Shown here one piece after another: positions 34,962-43,835 of a stretch of 64,000 nt of DNA. Origin of the DNA: Flectobacillus sp. BAB-3569. Its GTDB lineage: Bacteria > Bacteroidota > Bacteroidia > Cytophagales > Spirosomataceae. The translations under genes and the position numbers were made by a program. The notes under the pieces were generated by a model. It was not told the DNA's origin. It saw only the letters and a program-made list of their open reading frames with translations, and searched no databases. Where the stretch lies: assembly GCF_002270355.1 (NCBI RefSeq), contig NZ_NJFZ01000012.1, forward strand, positions 203,856 to 267,855, read 5' to 3'. Numbering within the stretch: position 1 is the first letter of the stretch; each line of letters starts with the position of its first letter.

Positions 34962-35567
34962 ATGAAAACTTCAATGTATATTTTATCCTTACTACTCACT
35001 TGTATTACAATCTCAAGTTATGCTCAATCCACAATTCCCAAAAGTGTTAATACGCCCACAGCGACCGATAAAAAGGCTATTAGGGATTTGCTGGTAAAGA
35101 CCTACAAATGGCAGGAAGCCAGTACTTCAGTTGTTGATTTTGAGCCAGTGCTTGACAAAAAAGAAGAGCGTTATATTGGTCTAGATTACAAAATTCATCA
35201 GAAAAGAATGACAGCCTTACAAAATACTGGCTTTTTCTCAGCTGAGTTTCTTCAAAATTATGATGCTATTGCAAAAGGTATAGATACCAGACTCAAAACA
35301 AAAAAAGATGAATGGATGGTTGGAGATATGCCTCCATTTGGTGAGGATGCAAATCCTTGGTGCAGATGTCAGGATTACCCAAGCGATAATCCTTGGGATA
35401 AAATTGTTTTGAAGAAAGTGGAGGTTGTAGGAACCAATGCAAATGTATGGTGGACATGGGGAGATAAGAATTTTTCAAAAGGATTTTCCTACAAAGTAAG
35501 ACTTCAAAAAAAAATGGATTTTGGAAAATTAGTTATTTGCAAGGATTTGATAAAAGTGTTTTTTTGA
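34962..35567 (+). CDS. Secreted protein of unknown function
   Basis: A 201-residue protein with a signal peptide (MKTSMYILSLLLTCITISSY, cleavage after AQS). The mature domain includes DKKAIRDLLVKTYKWQEAST and a Cys pair in WCRCQDYPSDNPWD. The layout recalls DUF3828-like secreted proteins. No function can be assigned. It is transcribed away from the ThuA gene. Confidence 0.5.
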   Translation: MKTSMYILSLLLTCITISSYAQSTIPKSVNTPTATDKKAIRDLLVKTYKWQEASTSVVDFEPVLDKKEERYIGLDYKIHQKRMTALQNTGFFSAEFLQNYDAIAKGIDTRLKTKKDEWMVGDMPPFGEDANPWCRCQDYPSDNPWDKIVLKKVEVVGTNANVWWTWGDKNFSKGFSYKVRLQKKMDFGKLVICKDLIKVFF

Positions 35568-35680
35568 AAAAATAAACACTTAAACATCGATCTTAAAAGC
35601 GAAAGACTTTTTTGGTGAAATTTGTAAATTGTTATATATTAATGGTTTATTTGGAGTAAAGCTGTTTAAACCTCTTGAAA

Positions 35681-36118
35681 ATGGCAAAGAATAAAACCCA
35701 AGAAACCGACAAAAGTGTTTATCAATTTCTTGATGAATTCGTTGATGACGAAGCTAAACGAGAAGATAGTAAAATACTTATAAATTTGATGTCAGATGTA
35801 TCGGGATACGATGCTAAAATGTGGGGGCCAAGCATTGTAGGTTTTGGCTCCTATCATTATGTTTATGAGAGTGGTCGAGAAGGTGACGCACCAATAATCG
35901 CATTTTCACCTCGAAAAGCAGCCTTTTCTCTGTATGTTTTTCGTGGCAATAAAGAAGAATCAACTCTATTGCCACGATTAGGAAAATTCAAAATGGAAAA
36001 GGGTTGTATTTATGTGAAAAAAGTAGCCGATATTGACCTAAACATTTTGTCCGAAATTCTGAGAAATACCATCAGATTAACCTTAGAACAATACCCTCCT
36101 CGAACGGATATAATTTAA
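35681..36118 (+). CDS. DUF1801-domain protein
   Basis: A 145-residue cytoplasmic protein of the DUF1801 family (YdhG-like fold): KILINLMSDVSGYDAKMWGP, IVGFGSYHYVYESGREGD and IIAFSPRKAAFSLYVF, ending in LSEILRNTIRLTLEQYP. Start at 35681, two codons after a TTG. The function of the family is unknown. Monocistronic. Confidence 0.8.
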   Translation: MAKNKTQETDKSVYQFLDEFVDDEAKREDSKILINLMSDVSGYDAKMWGPSIVGFGSYHYVYESGREGDAPIIAFSPRKAAFSLYVFRGNKEESTLLPRLGKFKMEKGCIYVKKVADIDLNILSEILRNTIRLTLEQYPPRTDII

Positions 36119-36209
36119 AAGATGGGTTTTAGGTTTGTTATTGAGCCCAAAGGTTACTTTTGTGGGGCAAGAAAAACACAGACCTATCCCTCACAATTCT
36201 ACAATATTT

Positions 36210-37292
36210 TTACCTTCCATATTTCTGCAATAAATAGGTTCGGATAGGTTTATCGATATACTTCATGATGATATATGCGAACAGAATCAATGCCAAAGTT
36301 GAGAAAATGACCACTAAGACAATCTCACTGGTATTGGGTTTTGTTTTGCTGAGATATTCGGCAAAGTACCAGTTTGTCCAGTAGTGACACATGTAGAGAG
36401 GATAAGAGATTTCACCTGATAACTTTGCAATCTTTTGAGTAGCCTTGTAGTTAATAGTTCCAGCGCCAAGTGATACTAATAATGGTGAATAGAATAGAAC
36501 AACCAATAATTCGGAAACCCAATATTTCCCAACATAGGGCATCATCAGCATACACAATAGCATAATACTGAGGCCAATGAATCCAATTTTATTTTGAATA
36601 ATCCATTGTTTTCGTTGAATCAAAATACCTATTAAAAATGAATATCCAAGTCGAGCCAAACCATCCCAAAAGGTTGTTCCTCCCCAGCCACCTGACAGTG
36701 TTTGCTTAACGTATGCCGTGTACGCAAGAAATAGTAAGGCAAAGATTAAAAGTACTTTTAAGGCTTTTTCTGACAATTTATGTAAAATAGTTGCATACAG
36801 AATGTTGGCGGTATATTCCCAAAAAAGTGACCAAGAGGGAGCATTTAACCCAAATAGGTTCAGTAATCTGTCAGCCATAGTTGGCATAGGAATCAACAAT
36901 AAAGATGTGATAGAAAGCAAAATAATTTGTGTAACCGAATACTTGCTTGTATCAAATGCTGAGGGTCTCCAAAACCAGAAAACTATGCCCAAAACTGAGC
37001 CAATCACCACTAAAGGATGAAGACGAATAAGGCGTAACTTGAAAAATTGGATTAGGCTCATTTGATGGATTCTGTCATCGTAGGCATAACTGATCACAAA
37101 GCCTGAAAGACAGAAAAAGAAATCCACGGCTAGAAAACCGTGTCCTATGAAGTTTTTGCTCGCATCAGGAAAAAGCCATTCTGAAAAGTGGAAAATGACG
37201 ACACCTATTGCCGCAACGCCCCGAAGGCCATCTAGCACTTCGCAATGATTTTTAGTATTTAGCGGTGTACTAGTTGTAGTTTGTTTAATCAT
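36210..37292 (-). CDS. Acyltransferase family 3 membrane protein
   Basis: A 360-residue membrane enzyme that usually O-acylates sugars of the cell surface. The start at 37292 is chosen because the family motif DGLRGVAAIGVVIFHFSEWL follows shortly; the longer frame adds 35 residues with no match. About ten membrane helices are predicted. The conserved FFFCLSGFVISYAYDDR, SWSLFWEYTANILYA and the late ISYPLYMCHYW are present. The catalytic His is likely the one in VIFHFSEW. The acceptor is unknown. It stands alone on the minus strand. Confidence 0.85.
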   Translation of the reverse strand: MIKQTTTSTPLNTKNHCEVLDGLRGVAAIGVVIFHFSEWLFPDASKNFIGHGFLAVDFFFCLSGFVISYAYDDRIHQMSLIQFFKLRLIRLHPLVVIGSVLGIVFWFWRPSAFDTSKYSVTQIILLSITSLLLIPMPTMADRLLNLFGLNAPSWSLFWEYTANILYATILHKLSEKALKVLLIFALLFLAYTAYVKQTLSGGWGGTTFWDGLARLGYSFLIGILIQRKQWIIQNKIGFIGLSIMLLCMLMMPYVGKYWVSELLVVLFYSPLLVSLGAGTINYKATQKIAKLSGEISYPLYMCHYWTNWYFAEYLSKTKPNTSEIVLVVIFSTLALILFAYIIMKYIDKPIRTYLLQKYGR

Positions 37293-37457
37293 CGGTTTAT
37301 GAATAAATTGAAAATCTACCACAAGAACACCGTGATTAGAGGTTTCTTTGCACGGATTTGTAGGTTTTTGAAACAATTCGAAGAAGAATTGAATCAAATC
37401 AACATGAACTGTCTTTCAAACTTGGTGGTGTGAACGACAATCCTTGTCGATAGATGA

Positions 37458-38105
37458 TTAAATTTGATTGAACACAAATGGAGCTAGTCTTGAAAATTCA
37501 GTGGAGAAAAGCTGTTTAATGACAAATTCAGCCAAACTTTTCGCACTAATTTTATCTCCAATACAATCCTGCAAATCCGTACTAATGGGAGGATTCTTAT
37601 CTGTTAACTCAATTATCGGAAGGCGAATTAGTGTCCAATCGACCGATGAATTTACCAAAAGCTCGTATTCAGCTTGTTTGTTGGCAGTCGAGATCGGAAA
37701 GTTTTGTTCCATCCATTCCGTACCGAACTTTGTCTTTTCACCTTTTTGGTCATATAATGTATCGACATTTAGTCCCGTCGTGACGATATATCGAAGTATA
37801 CCTTCCGCCTGCATTGCATCTAAAATATGCTGGGTCGATTGAGTAAAAATGGTGGGTTCGCTAGGAGGAGTACCCAATCCCAACATACTGACCACATGGG
37901 TACAGCCTTTTAATAGTCGATTAATCGCTTTTGGGTCAGATACATCGCCTAATATCAGTTCAACCTCAGCAGGAAATTGAGCGTACTTTTGTGGATTTCG
38001 GACTAATGCTTTAATAGGAAAATTATTCGAAAAAAGTTCTTGGATAAGATAAGAGCCAGATTTGCCTGTTCCGCCGATAACAGCGATTTTATAAGAAGAA
38101 TTCAT
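37458..38105 (-). CDS. NAD(P)-binding NmrA/atypical SDR-type protein
   Basis: A 215-residue cytoplasmic protein. Start at 38105 (MNSSYKIAVIGGTGKSGSYL) puts the nucleotide-binding GGTGKSG near residues 10-16. A second motif, LGDVSDPKAINRLLKGCTHV, precedes ILRYIVTTGLNV; there is no YxxxK, so it is atypical, of the NAD(P)H-binding reductase/epimerase type. It is divergent from the AraC gene at 38381, so regulation by that protein is possible. Confidence 0.75.
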   Translation of the reverse strand: MNSSYKIAVIGGTGKSGSYLIQELFSNNFPIKALVRNPQKYAQFPAEVELILGDVSDPKAINRLLKGCTHVVSMLGLGTPPSEPTIFTQSTQHILDAMQAEGILRYIVTTGLNVDTLYDQKGEKTKFGTEWMEQNFPISTANKQAEYELLVNSSVDWTLIRLPIIELTDKNPPISTDLQDCIGDKISAKSLAEFVIKQLFSTEFSRLAPFVFNQI

Positions 38106-38380
38106 GATTTCTCTGATTTTTGAATACAACAAAAAACTAGCGCACACAATGTGTGTTGCGAAGGGAAGAACCAAGTCTTGCGAGGTTCGATTGTCAGTAT
38201 GTAAATCAGCGTTTAATAGGTCAAAAATATCAATTTCTTGCTAAAAGACTGTATATTAGAGCAAGATTTTTGTCAATTATTCAGAGAAGTCTAATAAACT
38301 TATAGCGTTGATTCGTAGGTGGCTGAGTATTTAATTGTTGAATAATTTCATCCTGAAAACTCTGATATTTTTGTAAAACT

Positions 38381-39214
38381 ATGGTGCTGTTAGAATTTCC
38401 TCCATCGCACATATTGAAGGAATTTGTTCGCACTTTCCGAATAGTAGATTTTGTTTTTTCGACAAATCAAATCATTCCCTATAAACCATACCCTCCCAAG
38501 CCTGAGCATTGTCTGAGCTTTTATCCGCGAGATACCGAAACCGTAACTTATGCTGCCTCTGGTAAGACCGAGTCAAACCTGAAAACGGTAGTTTTTGGTC
38601 AGCAAACAGAGGTGACTCATCGATATGTAGGGCGGGATTTCTTGGTTTTTCAAGTGGTGTTTCGTCCTGGGGCTTTGTTTCGACTTACAGGAATACCTTC
38701 TTATGAGCTTAATAACTCCTATCTTGATGCAGAAACGATTTTTCCTTATGCCATCAAAGAGGTTAATTTACGGTTGCAAGAAGCGAAAAATTATACCGAA
38801 ATGGTAAACATCGTGGAGTCTTTTCTAGTGGGTTTATTAACCCAAAAAGTGAAGCCTTCTCATGGCTTAGATATTATTACCAATCAGATTTTAAGCCAAT
38901 CGACCGTAATAGATATTGACTGGCTTGCACAAGAATCCTGTTTAAGTACCCGTCAATTTGAACGTAAGTTTTTGGAGAGAATGGGCGTTTCTGCCAAATA
39001 TTACAACTCACTGATTCGCTTTGAGAATGCTTTTCGAATGAAAAATAAACACCCACATCTGGACTGGCTCACTATTGCTGTCCAATGCGGGTATTATGAT
39101 TACCAACATTTATCAAAGACCTATCAAAAGTTGACCTTAAAGTCGCCAACAGAATTTCATTTGATGGATTTAAACTCACCCGAAAGAGCCTTTGGTCAGG
39201 CGGATACTTACTAA
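38381..39214 (+). CDS. AraC family transcriptional regulator with DUF6597-type N-terminus
   Basis: A 277-residue regulator. The N-terminal part (ILKEFVRTFRIVDF, HCLSFYPRDTETVTYAA, VVFGQQTEVTHRYVGRDF, VVFRPGALFRLTGIP) matches the DUF6597 domain placed before the AraC HTH pair. The HTH region is at about residues 165-260 with STRQFERKFLERMGVSAKYY and YYDYQHLSKTYQKLTL. It is divergent from the SDR gene. A TATTTTTG box at 38366-38373 lies only 7 nt before the ATG, so its mRNA could be almost leaderless. The following cupin gene (77 nt downstream) may be co-transcribed. Confidence 0.85.
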   Translation: MVLLEFPPSHILKEFVRTFRIVDFVFSTNQIIPYKPYPPKPEHCLSFYPRDTETVTYAASGKTESNLKTVVFGQQTEVTHRYVGRDFLVFQVVFRPGALFRLTGIPSYELNNSYLDAETIFPYAIKEVNLRLQEAKNYTEMVNIVESFLVGLLTQKVKPSHGLDIITNQILSQSTVIDIDWLAQESCLSTRQFERKFLERMGVSAKYYNSLIRFENAFRMKNKHPHLDWLTIAVQCGYYDYQHLSKTYQKLTLKSPTEFHLMDLNSPERAFGQADTY

Positions 39215-39291
39215 AAAACGTCGTTTTTTTACCACTAAATTACATTTTCAGCCTTGCAAATTTGTGTTATAAACAACCAACCCAAACAACT

Positions 39292-39834
39292 ATGCAACGC
39301 AGAAATTTTCTCTCGACGACTGCTCTATTGGGCTTTACGCTAACACAAACTAAAGCAGAAATCCATCAAGCCCCTACAGCCCCATTCGTGATTCGTTCTG
39401 GCGAGAGCCGTTTTCAGGAAAGCACTCAAGTAGGGCTGAGTCCAAATAACATTAAGGTATCCTCAAAAGATACCAATGGTCAGCTTACCGTTTTTGAGTA
39501 TATTGGAAAAGAAAGAGGTGGACCGCCCTTACATATTCACCCCAATCAGGATGAAATATTTTTTATCGTAGATGGCGAATATCTTTTTCAAGTAGGAAAG
39601 GAACAATTCCGATTAAAGTCAGGGGATACTATATTTCTTCCTCGAAATATTCCTCATGCTTTTGCACAAACCTCTGCAACGGGGAAGTTGTTTTTTATGT
39701 TTCAACCATCTGGAAAAATGGAAGATTTCTTTCGGGCGCTTGGTGCTCTCAAAACTCAGCCAACTCCAGAAGAAGGAGCTAAAATATTTGCCGCACATGA
39801 TATGCAGGTGGTAGGGCCACCACTTCAATTTTAA
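39292..39834 (+). CDS. Secreted cupin protein
   Basis: A 180-residue protein. The start at 39292 gives a signal of the RR type (MQRRNFLSTTALLGFTLTQT), so Tat export is plausible. The cupin barrel is visible as GGPPLHIHPNQDEIFFIVDG (His, His, Glu ligands) followed by GDTIFLPRNIPHAF (third His). The metal and substrate are unknown. It follows the AraC gene on the same strand and may be under the same control. Confidence 0.75.
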   Translation: MQRRNFLSTTALLGFTLTQTKAEIHQAPTAPFVIRSGESRFQESTQVGLSPNNIKVSSKDTNGQLTVFEYIGKERGGPPLHIHPNQDEIFFIVDGEYLFQVGKEQFRLKSGDTIFLPRNIPHAFAQTSATGKLFFMFQPSGKMEDFFRALGALKTQPTPEEGAKIFAAHDMQVVGPPLQF

Positions 39835-39899
39835 TTTTATGCTGAAAAATAACCGTAATCCAGAATTTCGAACTTTGATATATTATTTAATTATGCGTC

Positions 39900-39937
39900 A
39901 AAAAAGCGGTCGAAAAATATTTTCCGACCGCTTTTTG
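39900..39937 (+). terminator. GCGGTCG terminator (copy 2 of 3)
   Basis: AAAAAAGCGGTCGAAAAA pairs with CCGACCGCTTTTT. One position in the upper stem is changed relative to copies 1 and 3. Confidence 0.8.
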
Positions 39938-40054
39938 ATGCTAATACACTAGATATGATTTGGCTTAAGACCCAATCATCGCCTTTCTACTGCGAGAATA
40001 TAAATTTTAGCAAAATCACTCACTCGCTCAACCACTCAAATACGTATTTCACCC

Positions 40055-40393
40055 TTACTTCTCCATAATTACTTTTCTGTGCTCAATTCCCCAAAGATGT
40101 AATTCCTCAACCACTTTTTGTAGCGATTGTCCATGCGGTGTGATGGAATATTCTACGGTTGGAGGATAGGTATCTACAGCTGTTCGAGTAATTAAGGTAT
40201 TTGTTTCAAGACTTTTGAGCTCGTTCGATAAAACTTTGTCGGAAATGCCCTTTACCTCCGTTGAAATTTGTGTAAACCTTTTAGGTTCAGCGCTTAAAGC
40301 AAACAGAATTAATAATTTCCACTTACCTTGCAAAGTTTCTAAGGCATCCTTTATAGAGCGTATATTTTTGGGACAATCAATACCGTTTATCAT
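40055..40393 (-). CDS. HxlR family transcriptional regulator
   Basis: A 112-residue winged-helix regulator. The family pattern is complete: CPKNIRSIKDALETLQGKWK, LFALSAEPKRFTQIST, ISDKVLSNELKSLETNTLI, TAVDTYPPTVEYSITPHGQS. The single Cys near the N-terminus (residue 6) is in the position used for redox sensing in YodB-like members. It is divergent from the DoxX-type gene, with a perfect 42-bp palindrome between the two, a likely operator for both. Confidence 0.9.
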   Translation of the reverse strand: MINGIDCPKNIRSIKDALETLQGKWKLLILFALSAEPKRFTQISTEVKGISDKVLSNELKSLETNTLITRTAVDTYPPTVEYSITPHGQSLQKVVEELHLWGIEHRKVIMEK

Positions 40394-40415
40394 CGTCTTT
40401 AAGTTTTTGATTCGT

Positions 40416-40457
40416 GATACTTTCTTGGAGGTAAGCCCTTACCTCCAAGAAAGTATC
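40416..40457. promoter_or_regulatory. 42-bp perfect palindrome between hxlR-type and doxX-type genes
   Basis: The left arm GATACTTTCTTGGAGGTAAG (40416-40435) is matched exactly by the right arm (40438-40457) across a 2-nt centre CC. It lies 22 nt from the HxlR start and about 50 nt from the DoxX start. HxlR proteins bind inverted repeats, so an operator is the simplest reading. Length and perfection are unusual. Confidence 0.6.
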
Positions 40458-40508
40458 CCTGTTTGTAAAGGGTAAGTGGGTAGTTTTGGAAAAATAATAT
40501 TTCCAAAC

Positions 40509-40901
40509 ATGACAACATTCAAACAAAACACCAAGTTCAAAACATTGATAACTTGGGTACTGCAAATTCTTTTAGCAGCGAGCCTTACCTATGGAGGATT
40601 GATGAAATTAGTAACTCCTGTCGACCAACTGGCTCAAATATGGCCATGGGTTTCGCAGGTACCAAGCCAACTTCTATGGGGTACTGCCATCGTGGACTTG
40701 CTGGGTGCCGTAGGCATTGTACTACCCAAACTTTTCCAAATTAAGCCACAGCTTAGCAGATGGACTGCCTATGGAATCCTTGGGTTAATGCTTTCAGCGA
40801 TCATCTTTCATGTGGTACGTGATGAGGTGAAGGTCATTGGTTTTAATATTTTTCTGATGATTTTGACCTTGATTTTATTAAAACTTTGGAAGTCAGAGTA
40901 G
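40509..40901 (+). CDS. DoxX-family membrane protein
   Basis: A 130-residue protein with four membrane helices (LITWVLQILLAASLTYGGLM, SQLLWGTAIVDLLGAVGIVL, AYGILGLMLSAIIFHVV, FNIFLMILTLILLKLW). The GGLMKL turn after helix 1 and the overall size are typical of DoxX-like proteins, often found with HxlR regulators under thiol or quinone stress. The start at 40509 skips an 11-residue extension. It is divergent from the HxlR gene. Confidence 0.8.
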   Translation: MTTFKQNTKFKTLITWVLQILLAASLTYGGLMKLVTPVDQLAQIWPWVSQVPSQLLWGTAIVDLLGAVGIVLPKLFQIKPQLSRWTAYGILGLMLSAIIFHVVRDEVKVIGFNIFLMILTLILLKLWKSE

Positions 40902-40949
40902 CGCTTTATAAATCTTCTAAGCCTAGTATTATATCGTAACAGAAAATGG

Positions 40950-40957
40950 TAAATTTG
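40950..40957 (+). promoter_or_regulatory. TAAATTTG -7 box upstream of the ankyrin gene
   Basis: An exact TAnnTTTG match 28 nt before the ATG at 40985; no clear -33 partner. Confidence 0.35.
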
Positions 40958-40984
40958 TAGGACAAACCTTTAACCTTTTTTACT

Positions 40985-41626
40985 ATGCTACAGTCAATTT
41001 TAAAAGCTGGAGACGCAGAATTGCTTTACTCAACTCTCAAAACCAATCCTGAATTGGCAAATGTAGGCGTTCCGCTCGACGATAAGACCCCCGCATTAGC
41101 ACATCCCCTACATAGAATAGCTGATTGGGTATTTACAAAAGATATTTCAGAGGAAAAAGCTATCGAACTCGCTAGAATTCTACTCGATTTTGGAGCCAAT
41201 ATCGATGGACTAGATTTGAAAACACTTCAAGATACACCCATAATTGCTGCAGCGAGTTTGTATGCCAATCAGCTTGCAAAATTTTACCTATCTAAAGGTG
41301 CAAATTTACAGCATCAAGGTTGTTTTGGTGGCACTGCCCTACATTGGGCAGCATGGTGTGGAGGTGTAGAGTTGTTGGAGGGTCTATTGCAAAAAGACCT
41401 TGATTTGAATCAAAGATGCCTCGAGTTTACTTCAACACCATTGTTTTGGGCGGTGCATGGAACTTATCAAGATAAATATATGAACCGAGCTGCACACCTA
41501 AAAAGTATTGAATTGTTGGTAAAGACAGGTGCTGATAAAAATATTCCTAACATTGAAGGTTATACCATTTTTGATTTGGCAGATGGAGATGAGGAGGTAT
41601 TACAGATACTAAATCAGGCCGAGTAA
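40985..41626 (+). CDS. Ankyrin-repeat protein
   Basis: A 213-residue cytoplasmic protein. Ankyrin repeats are clearest at about residues 60-150 (ARILLDFGANIDGLDLKTLQ and GTALHWAAWCGGVELLEGLL) and at the end (SIELLVKTGADKNIPNIEGY). It has no enzyme motif; such proteins act by binding partners. It is monocistronic. A short AACGGC/GCCGTT hairpin lies about 125 nt downstream (near 41751-41767) without a T run. Confidence 0.85.
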   Translation: MLQSILKAGDAELLYSTLKTNPELANVGVPLDDKTPALAHPLHRIADWVFTKDISEEKAIELARILLDFGANIDGLDLKTLQDTPIIAAASLYANQLAKFYLSKGANLQHQGCFGGTALHWAAWCGGVELLEGLLQKDLDLNQRCLEFTSTPLFWAVHGTYQDKYMNRAAHLKSIELLVKTGADKNIPNIEGYTIFDLADGDEEVLQILNQAE

Positions 41627-41936
41627 AGGAAGGGTTTTCTAGATTTGCAAACGAAGTATTCTTTTCTAAAAGCTATTATGCTGTAAATAGGTTGAAGGCA
41701 GTCGACAAAATCAATTAGTATTCTTGTAAAATACTTTTCAAATTTAACAAACGGCATAAAGCCGTTAGGTTAAGTGGTTGATTAAAAATGTGTTAGACTT
41801 TAGGATGAAACTTTTAACTTCCTGTTCCGCTTAATAGCTTTCATTTTTGACCTAAAAAATTAATACATGTTTCCAGAACTTATCCGTTATATTTGAATAG
41901 TAATATTGAACCCAAATTGGTGTAAACTTATTAGAA
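41627..41936. other. Intergenic region without a gene
   Basis: AT-rich. It holds the small AACGGC ATAAA GCCGTT hairpin (about 41751-41767) and a TATATTTG promoter-like box (41888-41895) 41 nt before the next ATG. Nothing else was seen. Confidence 0.5.
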
Positions 41937-42392
41937 ATGAAAAAATTTGCCTTGAGTGCCGCCGTAACGATGTCCTTTTTTGCTTTGGGCTTATCACATC
42001 AGTCAGTGGCTAAAGTTTCAGTTAAACAACAAATTACAGTAGGAGACGAACCATCGATGGCGTTTTTGAGAAAACTGCACGGAAAGTATCCCTTTGATGT
42101 CAAATTATTTAATTCACAAAGTTTGACTACTCGTCTTAAAAAATTACTCGGAAATCGATACCAGTTTATGGTCAGTACATGGGCGGTTGAGGTTCCGATT
42201 GAAATAAAAAACAATATTTTTGCAGCGAGTGGATGTGAGCAACACAACTGTGGAGCTACCAACTTTATTATTGTTTATGACTTTACTAAAAATAACCTTT
42301 CCGCAGGTATCCGCGAAGGTGATAAAGTGAATACCTATTCCGAAGATGGTAGTAATTCACCAAGAGTATTACAATGGGTTAACAACTATTAA
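41937..42392 (+). CDS. Ivy-like putative lysozyme inhibitor (secreted)
   Basis: A 151-residue protein exported by a signal peptide (MKKFALSAAVTMSFFALGLS, cleavage after SVAK). The mature domain contains AASGCEQHNCGATNFIIVYD. The C100-E-Q-H103-N-C105 loop matches the CxxHxC loop by which Ivy inserts a His into the active site of c-type lysozyme, and the surrounding strands follow the same order as in Ivy. If right, it protects the periplasmic peptidoglycan against host or protist lysozymes. It is more divergent than enterobacterial Ivy, so the assignment rests on the loop and fold order. Confidence 0.6.
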   Translation: MKKFALSAAVTMSFFALGLSHQSVAKVSVKQQITVGDEPSMAFLRKLHGKYPFDVKLFNSQSLTTRLKKLLGNRYQFMVSTWAVEVPIEIKNNIFAASGCEQHNCGATNFIIVYDFTKNNLSAGIREGDKVNTYSEDGSNSPRVLQWVNNY

Positions 42393-42900
42393 TCCTAAAA
42401 ATCGAAAGCCTCAGATTTCTCTGAGGCTTTTTTTACAAAGTAAGGCTATAAAGTTAAAGTTGTTATGCGTTAGACAATCATTAAAATCCAATATTCGTTT
42501 TGAGTCTCTTCTTGTAGAAGAACTTTTACACTTCCTAAAAAACACCGTTTGAGAATCTGTCTCCGATAGGAAACAAACAAGATTGGTCGATATAATTGGG
42601 TGTTAGTTAGTTAAGGTAAAAGAAGCTTCTTTGTGCAAAGAATTGTTTGTTTTTCTTTTATACAGGAAAGTTATTACCATAAAAAATAAAATCAAAATTT
42701 TTGAGGAAAAATTTATATCACATGATTTGGTGATATTGGATGTAAATTAGTGATAATTGATGTTTTTTTGATTTAGAAAATGTAAAATCATTGACAAAAG
42801 TCAATAATAATGACTTGTAGTGTAATTATTTATTGGAATAATTATATTTTATGCCACTCTGAATTTTTTAAATTTAAAGTTATTTGAAGTTGGACTTCGT
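42393..42900. other. Intergenic region with terminator, otherwise featureless
   Basis: After the terminator (42405-42434) the DNA is very AT-rich with short imperfect repeats such as GTGATATTGGATG / GTGATAATTGATG (about 42730-42765). No gene or known site is seen. Confidence 0.5.
42405..42434 (+). terminator. Intrinsic terminator
   Basis: AAAGCCTCAG pairs with CTGAGGCTTT over a 6-nt loop, followed by T residues. Confidence 0.9.
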
Positions 42901-43707
42901 TTATTTTAAAATTTGGGTCTGCATTTTTAAATATTCCGATGGTCTACAACCTATTAAGTTGCTAAATGTGTTACTAAATGTAGGAATACTAGAATATCCA
43001 ACACTAATCGCGACCTCACTTACGGGGAGTTTTTTTTCAAGTAATAATTGCAAGGATTTCAATATTCTTAAGATGGTATAATATTGAATAAATGTCATTC
43101 CTAACTCTGAATGAAACAATCTTGCTAGACTTCGTTGACTAAATCCAAATCTTTCACATAGCTCTGGAAAAGCAATTGGGTTGTGAAGATTGTTGGACAT
43201 ATAGGTCAATATTTTCTCAAGTCTTTGGTTATTAGAAAATGGCAATGCCAGTGGTAAATTCATCGTACTCATTTGTGGTAAAATTGCCCTAATCGCCTCA
43301 GCAATGATGTAATCTTCCTTTGAACTTATCAGAATATCGCCATGCCAGCGGTTAGAAAACAATAATAGTTGAAGTAACAAGTCGTTCACTGCATAAATAC
43401 CTATTTGCTGGAAAAAGTCTATTTCAAAATTCTGAATTGGGAAGTATAGATTTCGCATCATGATTTCGGGTGAACTCGCATGAATACTATGTGGCACTTC
43501 GGGTGGAATCCACATATAATGTCTGGCAGGCAAGAAGTAAGTTTTACTTGGTACAGAGATATGTACTACTCCTCCTTCTGTGTATAACAACTGCGCTTTT
43601 TTGTGCTGATGCAGTTGGATGTCATTTTCACCCATGGCGTCGTGAAAACAATAGATAGAGTCTTCTACTTTATCTACCTCAGTGAGATAATATCTTTGGG
43701 GAGTCAT
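42901..43707 (-). CDS. AraC family transcriptional regulator
   Basis: A 268-residue regulator with start at 43707 (MTPQRYYLTEVDKVEDSIYC). The N-terminal cupin (LHQHKKAQLLYTEGGVVHIS, MWIPPEVPHSIHA) is followed by the HTH pair (FPELCERFGFSQRSLARLFH, VGYSSIPTFSNTFSNLIGCR). It is divergent from the CoA-transferase gene, with 128 nt between starts, so it probably controls that gene and perhaps the exporter beyond. Confidence 0.85.
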   Translation of the reverse strand: MTPQRYYLTEVDKVEDSIYCFHDAMGENDIQLHQHKKAQLLYTEGGVVHISVPSKTYFLPARHYMWIPPEVPHSIHASSPEIMMRNLYFPIQNFEIDFFQQIGIYAVNDLLLQLLLFSNRWHGDILISSKEDYIIAEAIRAILPQMSTMNLPLALPFSNNQRLEKILTYMSNNLHNPIAFPELCERFGFSQRSLARLFHSELGMTFIQYYTILRILKSLQLLLEKKLPVSEVAISVGYSSIPTFSNTFSNLIGCRPSEYLKMQTQILK

Positions 43708-43768
43708 TTTGGCAAAAATTGATAAATAGTTGGCTTTTGTAGATATTTCTACCACAAAGATACTTGCT

Positions 43769-43776
43769 AATTTTGT
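43769..43776 (+). promoter_or_regulatory. TAATTTTG -7 box upstream of the CoA-transferase gene
   Basis: An exact TAnnTTTG match in the divergent region, 60 nt before the ATG at 43836, with TTTC 18 nt upstream as a weak -33. Confidence 0.35.
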
Positions 43777-43835
43777 CTTACCATATTTCAAAAAACAAAA
43801 CAAACGACGATAACCCATTGCGAACGGTACAAACC

